NCBI GenBank assembly: GCA_029718625.1
Contig: CM056380.1
Span: forward strand, 12,904,973-12,968,972
Length of the DNA stretch: 64,000 nucleotides
Origin: Synaphobranchus kaupii
Taxonomy: Eukaryota > Chordata > Actinopteri > Anguilliformes > Synaphobranchidae
Direction: 5' to 3'
Positions 25,345 to 37,880 of this stretch are shown piece after piece (position 1 is the stretch's first letter; each line of letters opens with the position of its first letter). The notes beneath the pieces were generated by a model that was given only the letters and a program-made list of their open reading frames with translations, was not told the DNA's origin and ran no database searches. The translations under genes were made by a program, and so were the position numbers.

Positions 25345-26741
25345 GCTCATTACTTTTTTGGCCAGGGGTTTGTTTTTTGGCCGGGGGGGGGGGCACATTT
25401 GTTGTCTCGCCGAGGGAACCAAGTGACCCAGGACCGCCACTGATAAGAACACTTCTATCACAAAATATCTCTAAAAATAACAACATTCCCACAAGTTTAA
25501 AGAAGCCAGTGGCAAATAACTTTTTAACCATATTTTATATATATATATTTTTTTTTACAATGTCACCAATCCCTAAACACAGCATTCCAGAAGCATGATA
25601 CATACCAGGAGTTCCGGATTCTACGATATGCAGATGCATTGCACACATGCCGTAGCCTAGCAAACATTGTTGTAGCCTAGCAAACATTCCAAAATAAATA
25701 AATAAATACATACATACATTTGTCATAAGGACCCATATATAACAGGGCTGGGAGTGATAAAGAAGAAAGGTTGTAAAAACATTGCAACAACAGCATCACT
25801 ATTAACCTCTCGCTCCGAGCAGCATTTTAAATGGTTAAAATAACATGTTGAGCTAGCTGGGAATTTAATGTTGACGGACCTGCTTCCTCAGGTTTGTTTT
25901 GGCCCGCCGAAGACAAGATACAAAGATCAACATGATGCAGTTTCCTTGCGCAAACACAATGACCATTAATCATAAAATATATTATTACTAATTTTCAGAA
26001 ATGTCCCACAGCAACCTGAAAAGAAGGTCGATAAGTTGGCCCTGGAATCATGAAAAGGTCTTCTCGTAATGAAAATAACATTTACTGGGAGGAATAATGG
26101 ATTTGAGGTTCACTTTCTCGAGATGGTGTCACTCCATTACATTTAATTGAGGCCTATTCTTTCCATTGAGGGAAATAAGCTAAAAGGAACAGCATTACAG
26201 CACGTTATTGATGTACCTGATTCCCCCGGAAATTGGCCCATTTAGCACTGCAAGGCCCAGTCCAGAAAGGGAGACACTCTGCTTGCCGGACTATTCAAGC
26301 CTCTAATGAACCACAAATTGGATTCTGATAGTTTCGCAACAAAGCATCAGAGCAGGCAGACTCTTTTGAGGCTGAAATGGGAAACGTTTCCTCTAGTAAA
26401 GACGCGGTTATTTGTCAAGCCGAGCCGAGCTGCACTGCCACGCTGATTGAAGGGCTTTTTTTTTTTTGTCGGCACTGTAAAGCAAGCCTTAAATGGCAGC
26501 GTCTTGGTCAGTGTTGTTGACAGACTATGTTCTTTCGGCCGCTGAAGGAGGGAACAAACGCATAAACACACGGACGTCATGGCGCTGCCAGTGGATCGGC
26601 GGACATTTGTGCTGACGGTGTGAGTGACAACCTTGCATATTTTTCACCTGTTGTGTTTGACTGAATACGAGGTGATGCGGGGAGGAGTGGGAGGAGGAGA
26701 ATGGAGGACTTCTCCTCCTTTTGCTGACGGTCCAAGGCCCA
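25081..26741. other. Unassigned intronic sequence with small simple repeats
   Basis: It contains (CA)14 at about 25316-25343, a G run at 25383-25392, poly-T runs near 25550 and 26457, and an AAAT/ACAT run near 25690-25720. The end GGACCGCCACTG at 25430-25441 resembles a hAT terminus but has no partner. No exon is seen. Confidence 0.5.
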
Positions 26742-27152
26742 CAGGACCCTGGACAGCAGCTGTGCCTGTTCCCTCCCACAGCCAGGGAGGCCTACAGGAC
26801 CTTGGACAGCAGCTGTGCCTGTTCCCTCCCACAGATAGGGAGGCCTACAGGACCTTGGACAGCAGCTGTGCCTGTTCCCTCCCACAGCCAGGGAGGCCTA
26901 CAGAACCTTGGACAGCAGCTGTGCCTGTTCCCTCCCACAGATAGGGAGGCCTACAGGCCCTTGGACAGCAGCTGTGCCTGTTCCTTCCCACAGTCAGGGA
27001 GACCTACAGGACCTTGGACAGCAGCTGTGCCTGTTCCCTCCCACAGACAGGGAGGCCTACATGACCTTGGACAGCAGCTGGCTGTACCTGTTCCCTCCCA
27101 CAGCCAGGGAGGCCTACAGGACCTTGGACAGCAGCTGTGCCTGTTCCCTCCT
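26742..27152. repeat. 53-bp minisatellite, about 8 copies
   Basis: Units run TTGGACAGCAGCTGTGCCTG then TTCCCTCCCACAG, a variable CCAGG, ATAGG or TCAGG, and GAGGCCTACAGGACC. The period is 53 bp (TTGG at 26802 and 26855). One unit has a 4-bp insertion (GCTGGCTGTACC) near 27075. Confidence 0.93.
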
Positions 27153-28133
27153 GTTAGCTCTCAATTTTAATGGTGTGAATTGTTTAGAAAATCTAATTGT
27201 AAAAGCACAGTATTTTTTTTCAAATTGGTAGGTGGTATATATTTTTGGAAGCTGGTGGAGGTTTTGTCAAACTTAATAAGGCTTTCATGTTCTACAAACA
27301 AATATAACTTCTATGATTATCATTGAATTTAACTGAATTGGAATAAATTCCAAAATACAGAATTGACTCAAAAGCTGACCTATTATATATGATCTAAAAT
27401 ACTACTACTTAAATAAGAATTTTATTAATGAGTGTTTTTTTAAACTGCTACTCGTATCACAAGTAAGTGCGTGTTGCTTCTATATGAAAACAAATCACTC
27501 TAATTAAACTTTATTTCTCTTCAAAGTGTATTAGTTGCTTTTCAAAAATGTTCTCATTCCAAACGAACGTGTGAGTTAGACTTTCTAGAATGAGGATGTC
27601 GACGTTCGCATAACTGTTTTATGCCATCATGGTCCCATTAATGAATGAATCACTCCACGTACTGTGGACATAACCCTGCACAAAGAGGATCAATAATTTA
27701 CAGAATGCTATTACGGAACGACAACAAATCATTGGGAACATCTTGGAGTAAAGGAATGTAGGACAATGAGAAATCATTTAAAAACAGAACTCATTTTAAC
27801 AAAGATCTCTTTTCCAGGAACAGATCAGATGAGTTTAAGCTAAAAGCCTTGGGTTTTGTCCTCCGGGGGAAAGGACCATATTGATTTATACATTTTTAAT
27901 GTCTGATTTGAATGAAATGTATCTCAGAAAGCAATTGTTCAGCAATCTACGAATTACGTGACGTGATGTCTGCATCGAGTCTCTTTATAAATAAACTGGA
28001 AGGAGGTCTGTGAGATTTATCTCTGACATATTTATTCATTAAAAACGAACCAGGCCATGGTTAAAAAAAAAAATTAAAAGGAAATGCAATACATTTTATT
28101 GGACTAAATAAATATTTTAATATTTGGGGAAAA
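27153..28133. other. AT-rich unassigned sequence
   Basis: No coding pattern or repeat family is recognised. Conserved noncoding elements could be present but cannot be judged from one sequence. Confidence 0.45.
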
Positions 28134-28350
28134 ACAGCGCAGTCCATAAGTGTTTGGACAGTGACACATTTTTTGTTGTTTTGACTCCGTGCTCCAGTAC
28201 ATTGGATTTGAAATGAAATAATGAACATGGTTAAAGTGCAGACTGTCAGCTTTCATTTTAAGGCATTTACATCCATATCGGGCGATCCGTGTAGGACCTA
28301 CAGCCATTTTTATACACAGTGTCCCATTTTAGGGGACCAAAAGCAATTTT
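28134..28350 (+). mobile_element. Fragment of a fish Tc1/mariner-like non-autonomous element
   Basis: Diagnostic segments occur in family order: CATAAGTGTTTGGACAGTGA, TTGTTGTTTTGACTCCGTGC, ATTGGATTTGAAATGAAATA, AAAGTGCAGACTGTCAGC and GGGGACCAAAAGCAATTTTA. I recall this as a very common teleost family, usually filed under Tc1/mariner. The right half and terminus are missing. Confidence 0.72.
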
Positions 28351-29356
28351 ACAAAGTAACATTAGTTAATGTTCTTTTTCTCTTTCGAATATTTTATCTT
28401 CGCTAAATCCCGGATAGCCATCATCAGGCCAAATGCATTATGGGGAATATTTATCTTTGTTTGTACGAATCAATCATTGAGGAAGGTCAAAAACATTACT
28501 GGGTCACGACTGTCATATACAGTACATAAAAACAAAAAGAGAAAATATAATAAGATGCATTGGTTGGGGAGGGGCAGAGCTCATCATGAGTGTGATCTCC
28601 TCTGCTCAATCATTTTTACTCATCACTTTCAATCAAGCGACGATAAATCCTTTTTTTTTTTTTTACAGCGTCCCAGACGTTCTTTTAAAGTGGATTAGAA
28701 CTGCGGGGCAATAACACGCGCGTGCGCTCGTTCTGGACGACGACAGTATTATTATTTTTTTAGACAAAGAGAACCAAAACAACACAATTCCGAGGCAGCA
28801 AAGTGCAGGGGAAACATGGTATCAAGTTGTCAGTACAAATAACAGGAGAGAGGAGAGAGGCAAGCGCGGGACTAGCGATGGTTTCGATAAGAACAAGCCT
28901 TCCATCAGCGCAGACAAAAGCAAACTATTAGCCGGCGCCAAACGACACTTCGAGGAGCCGGGCCGCGTTTGGAGCGGCTGGGTTTGTTTGCCTCTGGCCT
29001 CTGCGGAGATAAAGAGCCGACCACTGTGAAGGAAAGCGCCGGCGGACAGGAAGAGGAGAGACCCAAATCGTCCCGGAATAGAGCTGACAAACGTGCCGTT
29101 AACGTCACGCCGTTAACGTCACGCCGGGCCCGAACGGGATCCCTGTGTCCACAGCTCCGCCGGTGGCTTGGCCCTTGCCTTCTGCCTTCACAGATGGCCT
29201 TGTTCTTAAGCTAAATCAGTACCGTCAGCAGACCTTTATCCACAGGCTGTGGAGCCAAGCCTACCCCAAACCCCCGCTCAAACTTAATCCCAAGCCCTGT
29301 TTACAAGGAGGATGCGCAGCTGTCACCGGCTATGCCGGGGACGCAAGGAGCTAGCT
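28351..29356. other. Unassigned intronic sequence
   Basis: It contains poly-T runs near 28651 and 28753 and a GC-richer stretch at 28930-29140 with a direct repeat of CGTTAACGTCACGCC near 29096. No exon is seen. Confidence 0.45.
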
Positions 29357-29572
29357 CAGTGTGAATTCTCAGTGTGTATTTCCAGAGTGATTCCCCAGTG
29401 TGTATTCCCAGAGTGATTCCCCGGTGTGTATTCCCAGAGAGATTTCCCGTTGTGTATTCCCAGGGTGTTATCCTAGAGTCAATTCCCAGTGCTCTTTCCC
29501 AGAGTGAACTACCATCATTCTGTTCCAGAGTGATTTCCCAGTGTGTTTTCCCAGAATGAATTGCCAGTGAAC
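29357..29572. repeat. Degenerate tandem repeat, period about 25 bp
   Basis: Motifs TTCCCAGAGTGATTCCC and CAGTGTGTATTCC recur about eight times with heavy divergence. Confidence 0.75.
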
Positions 29573-31058
29573 TACCTGTTTGTAAGCAGTAAACAGTGTG
29601 GATTACTTGTACATACAATCTGTGCGAGGCAGAGACAGACCCTGCGCTCTCTTCCAAAAGCCCCTGCAGCAGAACGTCACCCGAGAGCACAAGAAGCCCC
29701 GTTCACCTTCAGTATTCCTCTATTTCAGCAGCTCCCACCTTCCTCCCCCATTCCCGAAGGTGGGCATTTCAAGCTTAACATTCGGAATCGGACAGACGAC
29801 ACCGTCACCGAGACGATACGGGTCCCTCGCGTTCCAGTTCCGATGACATCTGCATACGGTTTAATAAACTAGTGAGGGTAATTCACCGCTGGTTTTATGA
29901 GGAGATAAGCCAGGAGATACATTAGCCTTTGCCTCATAAATATTCAATCAATTAGCTGAGGAGTGCAGGTATTTTAAAAAGAGATAAATCAGACTGGAGC
30001 GCCGTCTTGCGGAGCAGCGGGCCAGCTTTACATGCCCTTCTCTCTCTGTAGGACGACTGGCGGGGGGGGGGGGGGGGGGGGCGTGGAAGAAAACATGTTC
30101 ATGCATCAGTGTAACGGCACACCTCCGCTGTGAAGAAAACGGCCCAAAATCCTTTGTTCACACAGAAGATATAGATGAGGGGGGGAATATATTCTGCTTC
30201 CACACAAACAATAAACCTTTTTTTTTTTCTTGCGACATTGTAGTCTTCATGTCGTACGCAATAAAAAGGGAATCGTTACCTGTGGTAGTAAAGAAACAAA
30301 CTGCAATTTTACTGCCGTTTTATCTTCAAAAGGACACCTAATAAAGGTAAGCGGGTGGAGATGAAGCTTCAAAACGCATATAAATATAGAAAATTTCCGT
30401 TTTCCGTGGCGCAGAGCAATATCTGGCGCGCGCGTTTTCCAGGATGGTAACGAACGGCATCCTTAGGGACGGGGAAGGAAGACGGAGGGTAGCGGAGGCG
30501 GAAAAAAAATCGGAGCTGGTTGGCACACAGAACTCGGCGCATTATCACCTCCATCTCACTCACCTAACTCACAGGAGAGAGGGAGATTTATTATAAACCG
30601 AGAGGAAAGATAATAACAATAAATCCTGTTTGGTTTAGAGTCAAGCTGAGGTCTGCGAGCCGTAGATCATTCGCGCTCAGGAAAAAATGGGATTTGGGAT
30701 CTAAAGTCGGGGGCTATTGTGAGCGCTAAGCCGCGAAAGGGTCTCGCGCTGGAATAATGACGGCGGGAGATTAAGCGGCGTAGGAAGTGCAGGTATTGCA
30801 TCCGCTCGCTTCGCGGTAATATCCGGCAGCGTTGGGAGCGGAGGAGAAATCATCAGCACGCAAGAACGGCCGCGTCTCAACGTGCGACGCGAGGAGGGGT
30901 GGGAGGGGGGGGGGGGAGAGAGGAAATAAAAGCGGAAAAGCGGAGAAGCAATAATCTGTTCCCACAAAATCCCCGAGAGCAGGCCGTGTGAGAAAGCACT
31001 GGGCCAAACATAAATGGTCCCTGTAACAGTGAACCACGTGCATCCAGAGTAGGGACGG
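29573..31058. other. Unassigned intronic sequence
   Basis: It contains a 20-bp G run at 30062-30081, a further G run near 30905, and CpG-rich stretches at 30420-30530 and 30720-30900. No exon is recognised on either strand. Confidence 0.45.
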
Positions 31059-31066
31059 GACAATAA

Positions 31067-31301
31067 AGGCGGCAGTGTAGTATAATGGTTAAGGAACTGG
31101 CCTTGTAACCGAAAAGTTGCAGGTTCGATTCCCAGGTAGGACACTGCTGTTGTACCCTTGAGCAAGGTACTTAACCTGAATCGCTTCAGTATATATCCAG
31201 CTGTATAAATGGATAATATGTAAAACATGATAAAAACAAGTTGTGTAAGTCGCTCTGGATAAGAGTGTCTGCTAAATGCCTATAATGTAATGTAATGTAA
31301 T
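31067..31301 (+). mobile_element. Intact tRNA-derived SINE with an L2/UnaL2-type tail
   Basis: An 8-bp target duplication GACAATAA flanks it (31059-31066 and 31302-31309). The head has Pol III promoter boxes: A-like TAGTATAATGGTTAAGG at 31078-31094 and B GGTTCGATTCC at 31122-31132. The body includes CTTGAGCAAGGTACTTAACC. The 3' end folds as CGCTCT-GGATA-AGAGTG, followed by CTGCTAAATGCC and three TGTAA repeats at 31286-31300. The GGATA loop and TGTAA tail are those known for eel UnaL2 and its partner SINEs. The LINE supplies reverse transcriptase in trans, so this copy encodes no protein. Confidence 0.92.
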
Positions 31302-31309
31302 GACAATAA

Positions 31310-31735
31310 TCAATATAACTATAATGTTAAAGATAAAAAACGTTAAAGATTATTTAATCGTCATAAACTTATGAAACCGAAATATCGAAAATAACCGTCT
31401 GTTACACTTTAGCATCGGTCATATAAAAGTGAAGAAGAAGACTATAACAGGGAGGAACACTTCTTATTCTCTGACTCTTCAGTAGACTCAGCGACATAAA
31501 GGAAGTTTTCACTGTACCACGGCAGAGGTCATACATCGCCGCAGCAGGAGATGACGTTAGCAGAAACAAACGGAGCTTTGGCCCCGTCAAAATTCTTACA
31601 TTTACTTCAATAAGTTGCACGTTTTTGTATTTACTTCCGTTATTTTGTGAAAACTAGGTTTTGGCAAGGCCAAAATATTAACATTTTTACATAGCCTAAT
31701 GCTTAACAATAAAACATGCAAATAGTATTATTATT
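31310..31735. other. Unassigned AT-rich sequence
   Basis: No feature is recognised between the two SINEs. Confidence 0.45.
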
Positions 31736-31920
31736 TTTATTTTTTTATATCTGATTTTTTCCAATTTTTTCTCCCAATTTAGTAGCCAATTGAACCCCTA
31801 TTCTAATTCAATTCCCCCCGTGTAGCAACCGCTAGAGAATCACCGCTACACAACCCCCGTCAGCACAACTGCACCGACTGAAAGTCGGCGCTCTTACCAT
31901 TGTACCACCGCAGCGGCCCG
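31736..31920 (-). mobile_element. Probable second tRNA-derived SINE
   Basis: On the minus strand it starts GGCCGCTGCGGTGGTACAAT, with an A-box-like GGTACAATGGTAAGAGCG, and ends in the fish SINE-type text TTGGCTACTAAATTGGGAG and an A-rich tail. A clear B box and a target duplication were not found. Confidence 0.5.
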
Positions 31921-32070
31921 TAAACAGTATTTTTCACATAATTCAAGTACGTTTAATACTGTATTAAGACTTTCAACTTATTTCAATAATTATCGAGATA
32001 GCATTGTATATCGTGAAAATGTTGGCCAAGATAATCGTTGTATGAAATTTTAATATCGGCACATGCCTAA
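31921..32070. other. Short unassigned spacer
   Basis: AT-rich, nothing recognised. Confidence 0.4.
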
Positions 32071-32520
32071 TCCAGAGGCTGGACTAGGCCAAACATAAAG
32101 GTTCCCTGTGAAGTTTAAATGTGTGTCTCCAGAGGCTGGACTAGGCCAGACATAAAGGTTCCCTGTAAAGTTTAAATGTGTGTCTCCAGAGGCTGGACTA
32201 GGCCAAACATAAAGGTTCCCTGTAAAGTTTAAATGTGTGTCTCCAGAGGCTGGACTAGGCCAAACATAAAGGTTCCCTGTAAAGTTTAAATATGTGTCTC
32301 CAGAGGCTGGACTAGGCCAAACATAAAGGTTCCCTGTAAAGTTTAAATGTGTGTCTCCAGAGGCTGGACTAGGCCAAACATAAAGGTTCCCTGTAAAGTT
32401 TAAATGTGTGTCTCCAGAGGCTGGACTAGGCCAAACATAAAGGTTCCCTGTAAAGTTTAAATGTGTGTCTCCAGAGGCTGGACTAGGGCAAACGTAAAGG
32501 TTTCCTGTAAAATTGAACCG
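32071..32520. repeat. 57-bp minisatellite, about 8 copies
   Basis: Units run CTCCAGAGGCTGGACTAGGC then CAAACATAAAGGTTCCCTG and TAAAGTTTAAATGTGTGT. The period is 57 bp (CTCCAGAGG at 32127 and 32184). Inner copies are nearly identical, while the last diverges. Confidence 0.95.
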
Positions 32521-34031
32521 TGTTTTTTCCAGAAGCCAGTCCTGAAACAGTACATCCTGTGACCACTTCCTGCAGGAAGCAGCGCCTCACACGGCTTCAA
32601 TCGCGCCGCTACAGAAATATGCTCCATTTCCATCTTGCAAGCTAGCTATTATTTCATAAAATATACATTTAAAGTATGCTCATTTTTCATCATCCAGCAA
32701 TGATTCAAAATTGTCTCCAGTAGGTCTGCGTGAAAAACTGATTTACACAGTGTCCTATAAAAGCATTCATTAAGCATTCATAAGCGTGTATTAATGTGTC
32801 ATCCCGCCTATGCAAGTGGAATGCATTATGAAGAGTGACATAATGTGTGTTCTCTAAAGTGTTATCGTCAAATATGAAATTGCAATAATATAATGTGGAT
32901 TTAATTTAATCTATGGTCAGTGAAATTCATGTAAAAATTATTTTATGAGATTCACTAGGTTATCATTATATATTTATCATTATCATTACTATTTATCATT
33001 AATAACTTGCTAACTAGTTAATCAATTTACATGAATAACCAACTTAATCATAGCTGTCAGGCACACTTTGTCTGATACAGTAAAATGATTGCAGGTTGGA
33101 GCTGCTTTCCTGCAGTAAAAAGCATGTCACTGAAAAGGTGAACATTCTGAACTCAAACAAAAAAAACCACAGGATGTTATTTTTTACCATCCTAAGTAAA
33201 ATCAAAGCGAGGAAACCAGAGGGAAACAGAGCTCTCTAAACAAATTGTCTTCAAATCAATACACTCTTTTCCCCGGTCTAAGAGAGAAAGAAACCTCGTT
33301 TCCCTGCCTGTGTCCACCTGGTATCTTTTGTTCCCATTTTAAAAGATAACTACGCTGGCGAGGATTCCAGGCTGATGAACCAATGCAGCCTCAGAGGAGG
33401 ATGTTGCCACAGTCCATGTGGGTAAATGGTTATGCACGCAAATATAATCCTCCCGCCAGGACGTTGGCAGGGCGACGGGTGCCCATCCGAGTGCCACTGA
33501 CACACCGGGCTGCTGTAATCTGCTGACAGGTAAACAGCGCCACCACTTCAGGTAAACTGCGTTTCCGGTGCGTCAGGAAACACGCGTTCTTTCTGCCACA
33601 CTTCTCACCATTCCACTACCCCGGTCAATCATTGTGACCTCCGCCGCTGACCCTATCGGCCTAATGCCTGACTCCTTACAGATATACACAGCTGTGTGTA
33701 CTCTGTAATGCCCTATAATCTCTATAACAGACTATAAAGCGACCTTGCTGCACTATGCTTAAAATAACTGTCTATGCTCTATAACAATCCATAGCAGTAT
33801 ATAATGCTCTATAACCCTACCTCACTGCATTATCCTTTACTACTGTACGTATATGCTCTATAGTATAGTCTCTAACACGGCCTCACCGCATTGTGCTTTG
33901 GAACGGTAAAATGCTCCACAATGCTTAATAACCCTTTATAACGGCTTACCGCGGCTTTCAAACGCACGCCTGAAGTTTCACCACCATTTTAGTGGAGGGT
34001 GAATGGCTTCATGCCCAGATGTGTTCACATC
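32521..34031. other. Unassigned sequence with a decayed repeat
   Basis: At 33690-33960 there are about three diverged copies of a 60-80 bp motif (ACCTCACTGCATTATCCTTT, ATGCTCTATAAC). Elsewhere nothing is recognised. Confidence 0.5.
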
Positions 34032-35524
34032 CACTGCCTAACCCACAGCTAGCTCTAAAATGCTCATTGCCTAACCCACAGTATCGTCCAACAAGAATAC
34101 CCACAGCTAGCTCTAAAATGCTCATTGCCTAACCCACAGTATCGTCCAACAAGAATACCCACAGCTAGCTCTAAAATGCTCATTGCCTAACCCACAGTAT
34201 CGTCCAACAAGAATACCCACAGCTAGCTCTAAAATGCTCATTGCCTAACCCACAGTATCGTCCAACATGAATACCCACAGCTAGCTCTAAAATGCTCATT
34301 GCCTAACCCACAGTATCGTCCGACAAGAATACCCACAGCTAGCTCTAAAATGCTCATTGCCTAACCCACAGTATCGTCCGACAAAATACCCACAGCTAGC
34401 TCTAAAATGCTCATTGCCTAACCCACAGTATCGTCCGACAAGAATACCCACAGCTAGCTCTAAAATGCTCATTGCCTAACCCACAGTATCGTCCGACAAG
34501 AATACCCACAGCTAGCTCTAAAATGCTCATTGCCTAACCCACAGTATCGTCCGACAAGAATACCCACAGCTAGCTCTAAAATGCTCATTGCCTAACCCAC
34601 AGTATCGTCCAACAAGAATACCCACAGCTAGCTCTAAAATGCTCATTGCCTAACCCACAGTATCGTCCAACAAGAATACCCACAGCTACACTGCCTAACC
34701 CACAGTATCGTCCAACAAGAATACCCACAGCTAGCTCTAAAATGCTCATTGCCTAACCCACAGTATCGTCCGACAAGAATACCCACAGCTAGCTCTAAAA
34801 TGCTCATTGCCTAACCCACAGTATCGTCCGACAAGAATACCCACAGCTAGCTCTAAAATGCTCATTGCCTAACCCACAGTATCGTCCGACAAGAATACCC
34901 ACAGCTAGCTCTAAAATGCTCATTGCCTAACCCACAGTATCGTCCAACAAGAATACCCACAGCTACACTGCCTAACCCACAGTATCGTCCAACAAGAATA
35001 CCCACAGCTAGCTCTAAAATGCTCATTGCCTAACCCACAGTATCGTCCGACAAGAATACCCACAGCTAGCTCTAAAATGCTCATTGCCTAACCTACAGTA
35101 TCGTCCAACAAGAATACCCACAGCTACACTGCCTAACCCACAGTATCGTCCAACAAGAATACCCACAGCTAGCTCTAAAATGCTCATTGCCTAACCCACA
35201 GTATCGTCCAACAAGAATACCCACAGCTAGCTCTAAAATGCTCATTGCCTAACCCACAGTATCGTCCAACAAGAATACCCACAGCTAGCTCTAAAATGCG
35301 TATTGCCTAACCCACAGTATCGTCCAACAAGAATACCCACAGCTAGCTCTAAAATGCTCATTGCCTAACCCACAGTATCGTCCAACAAGAATACCCACAG
35401 CTAGCTCTAAAATGCTCATTGCCTAACCCACAGTATCGTCCAACAAGAATACCCACAGCTACACTGCCTAACCCACAGTATCGTCCAACAAGAATACCCA
35501 CAGCTAGCTCTAAAATGCTCATTG
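34032..35524. repeat. 58-bp minisatellite, about 26 copies
   Basis: Units run AGAATACCCACAGCTAGCTC then TAAAATGCTCATTGCC and TAACCCACAGTATCGTCCAACA. Four short units of 45 bp lack 13 bp (AGCTACACTGCC) at 34684, 34961, 35122 and 35457. Spacing between them is exactly 45 plus a whole number of 58-bp units. GTCCAACA and GTCCGACA variants are clustered, a sign of local expansion. Confidence 0.96.
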
Positions 35525-35565
35525 TGGATCATTTCTTCAGAGGCTTTGAGGCTTTTGCGTCCACA

Positions 35566-37880
35566 CAGATATTTTAAAGGCCTACTAAAGTTTGTTAGAA
35601 CATAATGTTGTATAGCTACCTGGCACCGATATTAGTCATGATATGTACTCCCACCTTCATGAGTTGCTCCAGTGGTCAGCAACTGACCGACGAAGAATGA
35701 CGTTTTTTTCTCTCTCCATTCACTCCCATTGCATGGTGAAATAGGTCTCAAAAGCACACTTTTAGCAAATAAACTAATGCAAACAACGCGGATTATGCCG
35801 ATATAGAAAATAACTACATCCAGAACCGGGCTTTTGAAAAGATAAAAAAGCTCCATTTATGATATTTTACACTTTCTCCAAACAAAGGTTTCTGGTCGTT
35901 AGCTTATTAACTTCCTTGTTTCGTTCTTGCGCCAGTAACGGTCCCACTCACTTCCTGAAGCGTGCGTCATTAAACAAACCAAACAGAAAATAAGCTAGCA
36001 ACAGTTTATAGTTCTCAGAAAATAGTTCTTCAAAATAAAATCAATCAAAAATTGGTTCAAAGGTTTCAAACGTTCGGTTCCGGATATCGTGATTTTCTAT
36101 ATCAGCATAATCCACGTTATTTGCATTCGTTTACGTGCTAAAAGTGTGCTTTTCAGACCTATTTCACCATGAAATGGCAGTGAATGGAGAGAGAAAAAAC
36201 TTCATTCTTCGTCGGTCAGTTGCTGACCACTGGAGCAACTCATGAAGGTGAGAGTGCATATTCTGACTAATATTGGTGCGAGGTAGCTATGAAACATTGT
36301 GCTCTAACACAGGGGTTCCCAAACCGGTCCTGGAGTACCCCTGTGTATGCTGGTTTTCGTTGCAACCACAGTTGCAATCCCAGAATTTTAACAAGCTGTA
36401 AATTTTTCTTAATTAGGTGCTCGTCATGTTTGGAGGAATTATTCACCCTCTTAAGCCACATTATATCACAAATAGCTATGGATGCCATGTAGAATAAACA
36501 CCCCATGTTCACATTGTGCTTATTGTGCTATATTATTTAAAAAGATAAGAAAATTATTTAACAGATCCATTTAAAGACTGATTTGAATCGCCACACGTGG
36601 GCGCTGCTCCGTTAGTGGAGTTTTTGCTCCGTCTAGTCTTTTCGCGAAGTCTCATCAGCATTTAAGCCCATGTTCCCTTCGTTCTGGGCTTTGATATTGA
36701 TTGTTTGTTGTTTGTACTGTGGTGTATTCTCTGGCATTATTTGTGCTGTTTTGTGTGCAGTTTAGTTTTGCCCTTTTAAAGTTTTAGCCAGTATGATTAG
36801 GTCTAGAGTTAAGGAGACCGTTTTGCTCCGTTGTGTTTTTTTTGGAGTTTTGTGGGACTTGATTTTGTGCTTTGAGCTTTCAGGTTGAATTCCTTTTTTG
36901 TGTGCTCGTTTCAGTCTCCGCTTTCTGGTCTTGCCTTTGTTTGTCTGTTGCCTAGGTCTTTTGCCCCTTTTCTGTCTCTTTCTCATCTCTCTGTCTGCTG
37001 TCTTCCGTGAAAGCTAGAGGAGTCTTTGTTTGTGTGTATTACTAAGAGACAGGGCGTGTTATCATACTGACTTTAGGGCTTTATTTATTCTTAGAGGCAG
37101 GGCATGTATTTTCAATTGACTGCGCGTTTCTGAAAGTAGCCTTGGAACGTTGGATCTGTTCCTTTCACCTCCTCATATTCTATCGGATTATTTTGCAGTG
37201 TTTGTTGACTGTTTTATTTTTTCCATCATGCTACTCGCCCGTTCTTATGCGTCTCGTGACCGAGACAGGGCGCGTATTATTTCTGGCTATTGAAAAACCT
37301 GTCCTTGCGCTTCTACTTATTGGCGTGTGACAGTGAGCCGGTTAGTAGCGTCGGTAGGCTTGTTCGTTGTTTTGTCTCCCTTCCTTAACTGCGGGGTTTC
37401 CCGCCTTAGTGGCCTTAGGGCTTAATGAATCCCCTTGGTGCGTTTGGCTCCTCCTACCTCACACGTCACGCCCACATTACAAATGAGCCAAACCTGCATT
37501 GTGTTAATAAGCTTAAAGAAAAAACACATATTCAACAACCTAATTAGGAGCTTATTGATTCACTTCACTCTTTAATTTGAGTGAAAATACATTATTTTGT
37601 AACCTCTTTTTATGTAATTGTTGCAATATAGCACAATAAGCACAACGTGAACATGGAGTTTGTTCTTTATGGCATGCATAGCTATTTCTGATATAATGTG
37701 GCTTAAGAGGGCGAATAATTCCTCCAAACATGAAAAGCACCTAATTAAGAAAAAATAACAGCTTGCTTCTGGGATTGCAACTGTGGTTGCAACGAAAACC
37801 AGCATACACAGGGGTACTCCAGGACCGGTTTGGGAACCCCTGCTCTAACATACTTCAGTCTGCCTTTAAGTGGTAGATGT
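35566..37880. mobile_element. Palindromic (foldback) element, right arm split by a hAT insertion
   Basis: Left arm 35566-35850 is inverted in 36062-36309 and 37851-37880, at roughly 85-90 percent identity. Shared text includes CTCATGAAGGTG, GGTCAGTTGCTGACCACTGG and CACTTTTAGCA. The loop is about 210 bp. The arm sequence reading TCTAACA...CTTTA resumes after the hAT element, so the hAT came later. There is no transposase. It starts 40 bp after the 58-bp array. Confidence 0.85.
36310..37842. mobile_element. 1,533-bp non-autonomous hAT element with 8-bp target duplication
   Basis: It begins CAGGGGTTCCCAAACCGGTC and ends with the inverse GACCGGTTTGGGAACCCCTG. Long inverted arms of about 250 bp (36310-36560 and 37590-37842) include GGTTGCAAC and CTTAAGAGGG-like text. 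The 8-bp duplication CTCTAACA lies at 36302-36309 and 37843-37850. CAGGGG ends and 8-bp duplications are the hAT signature. The 1-kb interior has only short frames (a 74-codon Lys/Arg-rich frame at 36762-36986 on minus), so it relies on a transposase from elsewhere. Confidence 0.92.

Noticed and set aside
25110..25441. Second hAT-like element ending GGACCGCCACTG
   Set aside because: Only one end resembles a terminus; no matching left end or target duplication was found.
31067..31145. tRNA gene at the SINE head
   Set aside because: A and B boxes are present, but the cloverleaf is not intact and the body continues into a SINE with a LINE-type tail and target duplication.
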